DNA of 64,000 nt from Microvirga aerilata. Lineage in GTDB: Bacteria > Pseudomonadota > Alphaproteobacteria > Rhizobiales > Beijerinckiaceae. The notes beneath the pieces are model-generated. The model was not told the DNA's origin. It made no database searches and saw only the letters and a list, made by a program, of their open reading frames with translations. Of the stretch, positions 57,770 through 64,000 are shown in pieces. The position numbers and the translations under genes are program-made. Every line of letters begins with the position of its first letter. The first letter of the stretch is position 1. Location of the stretch: positions 1 to 64,000 of the forward strand of contig NZ_JAEQMY010000011.1 in assembly GCF_016743775.1 (NCBI RefSeq). Reading direction: 5' to 3'.

Positions 57770-58744
57770 CTACGAGGCGTCTTTGGATTTACGCCTCATG
57801 AGCTCAATGATTTCTCCGACGATCCCGCGGCGGAACAGCAGGACGCAGATCACGAAGATGATGCCGATCAGCACCGTCACGGGGAAATCGGAGGCGGCCA
57901 GGTAGTTCTGCAGGGCGATGACGAGGCCTGCTCCAACGATGGGTCCGATCATCGTGCCGATGCCGCCGAGAAGCGTCATCAGGATCACCTCGCCGGACAT
58001 CTGCCACTGCACGTCGGTGAGCGTCGCGAACTGGAACACGATGGCCTTGGTGCCGCCGGCAAGACCCGCCAGGGCCGCCGACATGACGAACGCGCCGAGC
58101 TTGTAACGGTCCACCCGGTAGCCCAGCGAGACCGCCCGTCTTTCGTTCTCGCGGATCGCCTTCAGGATGTTGCCGAACGGCGAGTTCACGATGCGCCAGA
58201 TGGCGAAGAAGCCGAACAGGAAGATGGCGAGCGTGACGTAATACATCGCCAAGGGCTGGTTCAGGTCGATCAAGCCGAGAAGATTCCCTCGCGGCACGCC
58301 CTGGATGCCGTCCTCGCCATGGGTGAAGGGCACCTGCAGGCAGATGAAGGCGAACATCTGGGACAGCGCCAAGGTGATCATGGCAAAATAAATGCCCTGA
58401 CGCCGGATGGCCACGAAGCCGATGATGAGGCCCATGACGGCGGCCCCGGCAACGCCGATCAGGATGCTGGTGAGGGGCTCCAGGCCCCACACCTTGGCCG
58501 CGTGGGCCGTGAAATAGGCGGCTCCGCCGAAGAAGGCGGCATGGCCGAACGACAGAAGCCCGACATAGCCGATGAGCAGATTGAACGCGCAGGCAAAGAG
58601 CGCAAAGCACAGCACGCTCATCAGCATGACGGGGTAGAAAAAGAAGGGAGCCGCCAGCAGCGCCGCGATGGCGATGAGGCCCAGCACCATGGAGGACGTG
58701 CGGAGCCTGGGCTGTTCCGCGAGATATTGGGTTCCGACAGCCAT
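57770..58744 (-). CDS. livM: Branched-chain-type ABC transporter permease LivM
   Basis: This 324-residue protein has about ten membrane helices and the family stretch LLIGYVGLLSFGHAAFFGGA followed by GIYFAMITLALSQMFAFI. GGTKAIVFQFATLTDVQWQM and LGGIGTMIGPIVGAGLV near the end match the permease signatures. It starts four bases after the livH stop. It forms the inner-membrane channel with LivH. The solute is not fixed by the sequence; such systems also carry urea, amides and aromatic acids. Confidence 0.9.
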   Translation of the reverse strand: MAVGTQYLAEQPRLRTSSMVLGLIAIAALLAAPFFFYPVMLMSVLCFALFACAFNLLIGYVGLLSFGHAAFFGGAAYFTAHAAKVWGLEPLTSILIGVAGAAVMGLIIGFVAIRRQGIYFAMITLALSQMFAFICLQVPFTHGEDGIQGVPRGNLLGLIDLNQPLAMYYVTLAIFLFGFFAIWRIVNSPFGNILKAIRENERRAVSLGYRVDRYKLGAFVMSAALAGLAGGTKAIVFQFATLTDVQWQMSGEVILMTLLGGIGTMIGPIVGAGLVIALQNYLAASDFPVTVLIGIIFVICVLLFRRGIVGEIIELMRRKSKDAS

Positions 58745-58748
58745 GATA

Positions 58749-59636
58749 TTACTCCTCCCGCCCGAAGAGGCCGGCCGGCCTGACGAGCAGAACTATGGCC
58801 ATGACCACGAAGATAACAATGCTGGACGCTTCCGGATAGAACACTTTCGTCAATCCTTCGAGCACGCCGAGCATGTAGCCGGTGACGATGGCGCCTAGGA
58901 TCGAGCCCATGCCGCCCACGACGACCACGGCAAAGACGATGATGATCAGGTTCGTGCCCATGAGCGGGCTCACCTGGTAGATCGGCGCCGCCAGAACGCC
59001 CGCAAGTGCCGCAAGGGCTGCGCCCAACCCGTAGGTGAGGGTCAGGAGCAGCGGAACGTTCACGCCGAAGGCTTGCACAAGCGTTGCGTTTTCCGTTGCC
59101 GACCTGAGATAGGCACCAAGGCGCGTCTTCTCGATGAGAAGCCAGGTGCCGATGCACACGACAAGAGAGGCGACAACCACCCAGCCGCGATAGATCGGCA
59201 TGAACATGAAGCCCAGGTTGAGGGCTCCCGTCAGTTGCGGGGGGGCCGCATAGGGTTGGCCTGCCGCGCCGAACCAGTGGCGGAACGCACCTTCCAGAAT
59301 GAGGGCGAGGCCGAAGGTCAGCAGGAGGCCGTAAAGCGGGTCTATGCCGTAGAGACGGCTCAGCATGAAACGCTCGATCAGCACGGCGATGGCGCCGACG
59401 ATGAGGGGCGCCAGAACGAGAGCCGGCCAGTAGCCTATGCCCGTATAGGTCAGCAGCAGATAGGCGGCGAAGGCGCCGAGCATGTACTGGGCGCCATGGG
59501 CGAAGTTGATGACCCGCAGAAGGCCGAAGATCACCGCAAGCCCGAGGCTCAGCATGGCGTAGAAGGAGCCGTTGATGAGGCCGATGAGAATCTGGCCGTA
59601 GAGGGCAGGGGCGGGAACGCCGAAAATGGTACTCAT
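58749..59636 (-). CDS. livH: Branched-chain-type ABC transporter permease LivH
   Basis: This 295-residue integral membrane protein has the LivH opening (GLINGSFYAMLSLGLAVIFG, then LLRVINFAHGAQYMLGAF) and ending (VVVGGMGSILGAIVTGYMLG). It starts six bases after the livF stop, in the same operon. With LivM it makes the transport channel across the inner membrane. Confidence 0.92.
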   Translation of the reverse strand: MSTIFGVPAPALYGQILIGLINGSFYAMLSLGLAVIFGLLRVINFAHGAQYMLGAFAAYLLLTYTGIGYWPALVLAPLIVGAIAVLIERFMLSRLYGIDPLYGLLLTFGLALILEGAFRHWFGAAGQPYAAPPQLTGALNLGFMFMPIYRGWVVVASLVVCIGTWLLIEKTRLGAYLRSATENATLVQAFGVNVPLLLTLTYGLGAALAALAGVLAAPIYQVSPLMGTNLIIIVFAVVVVGGMGSILGAIVTGYMLGVLEGLTKVFYPEASSIVIFVVMAIVLLVRPAGLFGREE

Positions 59637-59642
59637 GATCCT

Positions 59643-60350
59643 CTACACCCCAAGAACTTCGTGGAGTTCGTCCATGCGCGCGTCGAGCTCATGCCCAGGG
59701 AACGAGTTCACCATGCGCCCGTCTTCCATCAGGTAGAAGCGGTCGGCAACCTTTTTCGCAAAGCGGAAGTTCTGCTCCACGAGCAGAATGGTCATGCCGC
59801 GCTTCTTCAGGGCCACCAGCACGTCGCCGATGCGTTGGACGATCACCGGAGCCAAGCCTTCGGTGGGCTCGTCGAGAAGAATGAACCGGGCGCCGGTGCG
59901 CAGCACGCGGGCAATGGCCAGCATCTGCTGCTCGCCTCCCGACAGCTTCGTACCTTGGCTGGAGCGCCGCTCGTAGAGATTGGGAAACAGGGTGTAGATC
60001 TCGTCCACGCTCATGCCCCCATCCGACACCGTCGGCGGGAGCATCAGGTTTTCGGAAACGTTCAGGCTGGCAAAGATTCCACGCTCCTCGGGCACATAGC
60101 CGATCCCGGCCTGGGCCACCCTGTGGAGCGGCAGGCCCAAAATGTCCTTGCCGCGCAGGCGAATGACACCCTCGCGCCGGCGCAGGATGCCCATGATCGC
60201 CCTCAATGTCGTGGTTTTGCCGGCGCCGTTGCGGCCGAGCAAGGTGACGGTTTCGCCCTCGCGGATGTCGAGATCGACACCATGGAGGACGTGGCTCTCG
60301 CCGTACCAGGCATTGAGCCCGCGGACTTCGAGAAGGGGAGCGCTACTCAT
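59643..60350 (-). CDS. livF: Branched-chain-type ABC transporter ATPase LivF
   Basis: ATG at 60,350 gives 235 residues and overlaps the livG stop by eight bases; the longer frame to 60,374 lies inside livG. It has Walker A (LLGRNGAGKTTTLRAIMG), the ABC signature LSGGEQQMLAIARVL, Walker B FILLDEPTEGLAP and a switch His in LLVEQN-type context. This layout is LivF, which powers transport as a heterodimer with LivG. Confidence 0.92.
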   Translation of the reverse strand: MSSAPLLEVRGLNAWYGESHVLHGVDLDIREGETVTLLGRNGAGKTTTLRAIMGILRRREGVIRLRGKDILGLPLHRVAQAGIGYVPEERGIFASLNVSENLMLPPTVSDGGMSVDEIYTLFPNLYERRSSQGTKLSGGEQQMLAIARVLRTGARFILLDEPTEGLAPVIVQRIGDVLVALKKRGMTILLVEQNFRFAKKVADRFYLMEDGRMVNSFPGHELDARMDELHEVLGV

Positions 60351-61101
60351 GCTCGGTTCCCATATAGGCTTCACGCACGCGCGGATCCTGGCTGACTTTT
60401 TCGTAAGTTCCGTCGGAGAGAATCTCGCCGCGCGCCAGAACGGTGACGCGGTCGCAAAGGTCGGAAACGACGTTCAGATTGTGCTCGACCATCAGCACCG
60501 TGCGGTTCTTGGCAATGCGCCGGATCAGATCGGAGATTCGGCCGATGTCCTCGTGCCCCATGCCGGCCATGGGCTCGTCGAGGAGCAACATGGCAGGGTC
60601 GAGCGCGAGCGTCGTTGCAATCTCGAGCGCTCTCTTTCGGCCGTAGGACAGTTCAGTGGCCGGCAGATCCCTATAGGACGAGAGATTGACCGCATCGATC
60701 AGCTCCAGGGCCCGCTCATCCAGCGAAGACAGCGTGCTGGAGGAACGCCAGAACTGCGTCGCAAGGCCGGACGGGCGCTGCAGCGCCACGCGCACATTGT
60801 CGAGCACCGTCAAATGGGGGAACACTGCCGAGATCTGGAAGGAGCGCACCAGGCCCAGGCGGGCGACTTCGGCGGGCTTCAGCCCCGTGATGTCCGAGCC
60901 CTTGAACGTGATCTGCCCACGGGTCGGGGTGAGAAATTTCGTGAGCAGGTTGAAAACGGTCGTCTTGCCGGCGCCGTTCGGGCCGATCAGCGCGTGGATC
61001 GTTCCTTCGTTGACGGAAAGGGTCACATCCTTCACGGCCAGGAAGCCGCGAAACTCCATCGTAAGCCCGGTGGCGCTCAGAATTGGTTGGGTACTGACCA
61101 T
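60343..61101 (-). CDS. livG: Branched-chain-type ABC transporter ATPase LivG
   Basis: ATG at 61,101 gives 252 residues, the usual LivG length. It has Walker A (LIGPNGAGKTTVFNLLTKFL), the signature region LSYGRKRALEIATTLALDP with Walker B MLLLDEPMAGMG, and LMVEHNLNVV. The signature starts LSYGRKR, as in LivG proteins, not LSGGQ. Upstream lies an intercistronic hairpin and then the binding-protein gene. It should couple ATP hydrolysis to transport. Confidence 0.92.
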   Translation of the reverse strand: MVSTQPILSATGLTMEFRGFLAVKDVTLSVNEGTIHALIGPNGAGKTTVFNLLTKFLTPTRGQITFKGSDITGLKPAEVARLGLVRSFQISAVFPHLTVLDNVRVALQRPSGLATQFWRSSSTLSSLDERALELIDAVNLSSYRDLPATELSYGRKRALEIATTLALDPAMLLLDEPMAGMGHEDIGRISDLIRRIAKNRTVLMVEHNLNVVSDLCDRVTVLARGEILSDGTYEKVSQDPRVREAYMGTEHE

Positions 61102-61132
61102 ATTTAAGGCCGACACTCTCTTGCAATGAGGA

Positions 61133-61175
61133 GGCGATAGCAGGTGAGCGCGAAGTGCTCGCACCTGCTATCGCC
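61133..61175 (-). promoter_or_regulatory. Intercistronic hairpin between binding-protein gene and livG
   Basis: GGCGATAGCAGGTG pairs perfectly over 14 bases with CACCTGCTATCGCC, with further weaker pairing towards the loop. No T-tract follows on the minus strand, so it is not a standard terminator. Its place just after the substrate-binding-protein gene fits a role in protecting that part of the mRNA, raising binding protein over membrane parts. Confidence 0.65.
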
Positions 61176-61234
61176 AGGAAGCAAACGGATGGTGGGGACA
61201 GCTTATGCCGCCCCCACCCTGTTGTCGCGCAAGC

Positions 61235-62443
61235 TTACTGCGTGACCTGGCAGCCGCTGTCCGCAGCCTTCATGTAGGCGGTGTCGCCCGGGATCTTGGC
61301 GAGCTGGGTGTACATGTCCCATTCGCTCTTGCTTTCTCCCGGCTTCTTCACCTGGAAGAGATACATGTCGTACACCATGCGGCCGTTGGGCAGCACCTTG
61401 CCGTTCTTGGCGAAGACGTCCTGAACCGGCATTTCATGCAGGGCCTTGGCAACCGGCTCGGTCGCGTCCGTTCCGGCCTTCTGGATCGCCTTGAGATACT
61501 GCGTCACGGCGGAATAGGTGCCCACATGGATCATGTTCGGCATACGGCCGGTCTTGTCCATGAACTTCTTGGCAAAGGCGCGGTTCTCGTCGCTCTGATC
61601 CCAGTACCAGCCTTCGGTGAGCGTCAGGCCCTGCGCCGCCTGAAGGCCCAGGCCCTTCACCTCGGCCAGCGTGAAGAGCAGCGCCGCCAGGCGCGTGCCG
61701 CCCTGGGTGATGCCGAACTCTGCCGCCTGCTTGATGGCGTTTGCGGTATCGAGGCCCGCATTGGCCATGCCGACCACATTGGCGCCGGAGCTTTGCGCCT
61801 GCAGCAGGAAGGACGAGTAGTCGGAAGCCGACAAAGGATGACGAACGGCGCCAACAACTTGGCCGCCCTTCGATTTCACGAATTTCGAAGTCTGTTCCTC
61901 GAGGGAGTAGCCGAAGGCATAGTCGGCAGTGAGGAAGAACCACTTGTTGCCGCCGTTCTCCACCAGCGCGCCGCCGGTGCCGACCGCAAGCGCATGGGTG
62001 TCGTAGGCCCAATGGAACCCGTAAGGCGAGCATTGCTTGCCCGTGAGATCCGTCGTCGCCGCGCCGGTGGTCATGGTGATCTTCTTCTTGTCCTTGGACA
62101 GGCCCTGGACCGCGAGAGCCACGGACGAGGTGGTCAGCTCCATGATGGAGTCGACCTTTTCCGTGTCATACCACTGCCGGGCGACGCTGGCCGCCACGTC
62201 AGGCTTGTTCTGGTGGTCGGCGCTCACGATCTCGACCGGAACGCCCAGAACCTTGCCGCCGAAATCCTGCACCGCCATGCGGGCCGCCTCGACGGAGGAC
62301 TTGCCGCCGAAATCCGCATAGACGCCGGACTGGTCGTTCAGGATGCCGATCTTCACCACGCCGTCCGAGGCCTGCTGAGCCATAGCTGACTGCGCCATGA
62401 CCGTGCAGCTGAGGGCAAACAGAAGCTTGTTGAGGACTCGCAT
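61235..62443 (-). CDS. ABC transporter substrate-binding protein (LivK/Peripla_BP_6 type)
   Basis: ATG at 62,443 follows a GGGAAG ribosome site by seven bases. The 402-residue product has a signal peptide (MRVLNKLLFALSCTVMAQSA, then MAQ) and the family layout: VVKIGILNDQSGVYADFGGK, then VEIVSADHQNKPDVAASVAR and late GRMVYDMYLFQVKKP. It binds the solute in the periplasm for LivHMGF. The order binding protein, LivG, LivF, LivH, LivM, GMC oxidoreductase suggests one catabolic transcript. The ligand is unknown. Confidence 0.92.
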   Translation of the reverse strand: MRVLNKLLFALSCTVMAQSAMAQQASDGVVKIGILNDQSGVYADFGGKSSVEAARMAVQDFGGKVLGVPVEIVSADHQNKPDVAASVARQWYDTEKVDSIMELTTSSVALAVQGLSKDKKKITMTTGAATTDLTGKQCSPYGFHWAYDTHALAVGTGGALVENGGNKWFFLTADYAFGYSLEEQTSKFVKSKGGQVVGAVRHPLSASDYSSFLLQAQSSGANVVGMANAGLDTANAIKQAAEFGITQGGTRLAALLFTLAEVKGLGLQAAQGLTLTEGWYWDQSDENRAFAKKFMDKTGRMPNMIHVGTYSAVTQYLKAIQKAGTDATEPVAKALHEMPVQDVFAKNGKVLPNGRMVYDMYLFQVKKPGESKSEWDMYTQLAKIPGDTAYMKAADSGCQVTQ

Positions 62444-62757
62444 TGATTTTCTTCCCTTATTGTCCAGGCAGATCGACCCTGCCGTTGCTTGAGCCGCAGT
62501 GTCTGAGCACCCGTGGCGATGGTCAAGAAAGGTACAGACAGTTTCGCCCTTATCAATGTGAAAGGGGGTCATCCTTAAGTCGCAGATATTCTTAACATTC
62601 TGCCGCATTTTAAGGCATCGTGCGTTAAGGTTTTTCAGAAGCCCGGCTGCTCTGCCGGTAATCCTGCCCCGCAGAGGGTGCGGTTCACAAGCCTGGAGCC
62701 AGCCCTTATATCTCCTCCAGCTTTTCCTCCTCACAGTGTCTAGGTTGGAGCCTCCCG
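62444..62757. promoter_or_regulatory. Divergent promoter region for the transport operon and aldehyde dehydrogenase
   Basis: About 315 bases between two divergent starts. A/T-rich stretches around 62,560-62,640 could hold back-to-back promoters. No operator palindrome stands out by eye. Co-control of both transcripts is likely from the layout. Confidence 0.5.
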
Positions 62758-64000
62758 ATGACTGCACATGCCAAGCCCTTGGACCGCCGTGTTCTCGATC
62801 TGAAGGATCCGTCCCTGCTGGTGGGGCAAGCCTATGCGGCGGGCGAGTGGATCGATGCCCCTGACGGCAAGACGATCCCGGTCACCGATCCGTTCGACGG
62901 CGCCGTCATTCTGGAGGTGCCGGATCTCGGCCCCGAGATTGCCCGGCAGGCCATCGACAAGGCCCATGAGGTGCAGAAGGAATGGGCCCGGCGCACCGCC
63001 AAGGAGCGCAGCCAGATCCTGCGACGCTGGTATGATCTCATCGTCGAGAACGCCGACGACCTCGCCCTCATCCTCACCACCGAGCAGGGCAAGCCGCTGG
63101 CTGAGGCCAAGGGCGAGGTGATCTCGAATGCCGCCTACATCGAGTGGTTCGCCGAGGAAGCCAAGCGCATCGACGGCGACGTCATTCCCGGCGCCAACCC
63201 TGGCCAGCGCATCGTGGTGCTCAAGCAGCCGGTCGGCGTGTGCGCGGCCATCACGCCCTGGAACTTTCCCAATGGCATGATCACCCGGAAAGTGGGGCCT
63301 GCGCTCGCCGCGGGCTGCACCATGGTGCTCAAGCCCGCAGCCCAGACACCGCTCTCCGCCTTGGCGCTGGCGGTGCTGGCCGAACGGGCAGGGGTGCCCA
63401 AAGGCGCCTTCTCGGTGATCACCACCAATGACGCCAAGCCCATCGGAGAGGAGTTCTGCCGCAACCCGAAGGTGGCCAAGATCACCTTCACCGGCTCCAC
63501 CAATGTGGGCCGCTGGCTCATGAAGGAAGCGGGCGACGGCATCAAGCGCCTGTCGCTGGAGCTTGGCGGCAATGCGCCCTTCATCGTGTTCGACGATGCG
63601 GATCTCGATGCAGCGGTGGACGGGGCGATGGCCTCCAAGTTCCGCAATGCCGGCCAGACCTGCGTCTGCGCCAACCGCATCTACGTGCAGGAGAGCATCG
63701 CCGAGGCCTTTGCGGAGAAGCTCGCGGCCAAGGCCGGAAGCCTGAAGCTCGGACGGGGCACGGAAGCCGGCGTGGCCATGGGGCCGCTGATCGACGACCG
63801 GGCCGTGGCCAAGATGGAGGAGCATGTGGCCGACGCCCTTGCCAAGGGCGGCAGGCTCCTGGTGGGCGGCAAGCGCTCCAGCTTGGGCAGCACGTTCTTC
63901 GAGCCCACCGTCATGGCGGGCGTGACGCAGGCGATGAAGGTGACGAAGGAAGAGACCTTTGCGCCCTTGGCGCCCATCATCACCTTCAAGGATGAGGCGG
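62758..64000 (+). CDS. Aldehyde dehydrogenase, succinate-semialdehyde dehydrogenase type (cut by the right edge)
   Basis: The frame from ATG 62,758 stays open to the window's end (414 codons of about 485). Present are AAITPWNFPNGMITRKVGPA with the NAD+-binding region, FTGSTNVGRWLM, the general base Glu in LSLELGGNAPFIVFDDADLD, and the catalytic Cys in NAGQTCVCANRIYV. These and WFAEEAKRIDGDVIP match the GabD-type dehydrogenases. It should oxidise an aldehyde, for example from the GMC enzyme. The typical substrate is succinate semialdehyde, but other aldehydes are used in the family. Divergent from the transport operon. Confidence 0.92.
   Translation, partial: MTAHAKPLDRRVLDLKDPSLLVGQAYAAGEWIDAPDGKTIPVTDPFDGAVILEVPDLGPEIARQAIDKAHEVQKEWARRTAKERSQILRRWYDLIVENADDLALILTTEQGKPLAEAKGEVISNAAYIEWFAEEAKRIDGDVIPGANPGQRIVVLKQPVGVCAAITPWNFPNGMITRKVGPALAAGCTMVLKPAAQTPLSALALAVLAERAGVPKGAFSVITTNDAKPIGEEFCRNPKVAKITFTGSTNVGRWLMKEAGDGIKRLSLELGGNAPFIVFDDADLDAAVDGAMASKFRNAGQTCVCANRIYVQESIAEAFAEKLAAKAGSLKLGRGTEAGVAMGPLIDDRAVAKMEEHVADALAKGGRLLVGGKRSSLGSTFFEPTVMAGVTQAMKVTKEETFAPLAPIITFKDEA

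Noticed and set aside
1..64000. CRISPR arrays, rRNA genes, prophage or complete insertion sequences
   Set aside because: No direct-repeat arrays, no rRNA-like sequence, and no transposase or phage structural genes were seen on either strand.

Overview
The window looks like DNA from an alphaproteobacterium of the Hyphomicrobiales, most likely Methylobacteriaceae (Microvirga or Methylobacterium-like). The grounds are EcfG-type sigma factors with NepR-like anti-sigma proteins, DUF6894 and DUF1194 proteins, an alphaproteobacterial IHF-beta, and many small orphan proteins of a kind I associate with that family. The genus is an inference from gene content; no rRNA or other marker gene is present.

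Region 1 (1-8,300) is a dense regulatory and stress block. It holds the end of a LuxR-type regulator, an EcfG-like sigma factor with its own GGAAC-N16-CGTT promoter, two stand-alone receiver proteins, a membrane HisKA_2/HWE-type histidine kinase, two Crp/Fnr regulators (one frameshifted), a secreted hydrolase that is probably also frameshifted, and an acetyltransferase. Region 2 (8,400-14,600) is visibly richer in A/T. It starts with a serine recombinase and carries a secreted RTX protein and a tightly coupled four-gene operon of unknown function, so it is probably acquired DNA. Region 3 (14,600-28,400) returns to stress and regulatory genes: a NYN nuclease-trypsin fusion, accessory copies of Hfq and IHF-beta, a class III cyclase, a nepR-ecfG operon plus two more NepR-like proteins, cytochrome c', a von Willebrand A protein, several tiny genes and a membrane diguanylate cyclase. 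Region 4 (28,600-33,600) is housekeeping-like: a lytic transglycosylase, a rhodanese, a DEDDh exonuclease and TerC.

Region 5 (33,635-53,402) is the centrepiece: an apparently complete alginate polymerisation locus. It holds algD, alg8, alg44 (with PilZ), the bifunctional algA, a 1,243-residue fusion of a TPR solenoid with an AlgG-type mannuronan C5-epimerase, algL, and three large exported Sel1-repeat proteins. The genes lie head to tail over 17.6 kb. A PL7 alginate lyase with an RTX secretion tail is transcribed divergently. Cytoplasmic precursor synthesis, c-di-GMP-gated polymerisation, epimerisation and periplasmic lysis are all encoded. The outer-membrane porin AlgE, AlgX and the acetylation genes algI/J/F are absent from the window, so export must use a partner elsewhere or a different arrangement, possibly built around the Sel1 proteins.

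Region 6 (53,400-56,040) has a palindromic dispersed repeat and two LuxR-type regulators related to the one cut by the left edge. Region 7 (56,060-64,000) is a catabolic module: a branched-chain-type ABC transporter (binding protein, LivG, LivF, LivH, LivM) followed by a GMC alcohol oxidoreductase, with a divergent succinate-semialdehyde-type aldehyde dehydrogenase cut by the right edge. Together they suggest uptake of a small alcohol and its oxidation to an acid.
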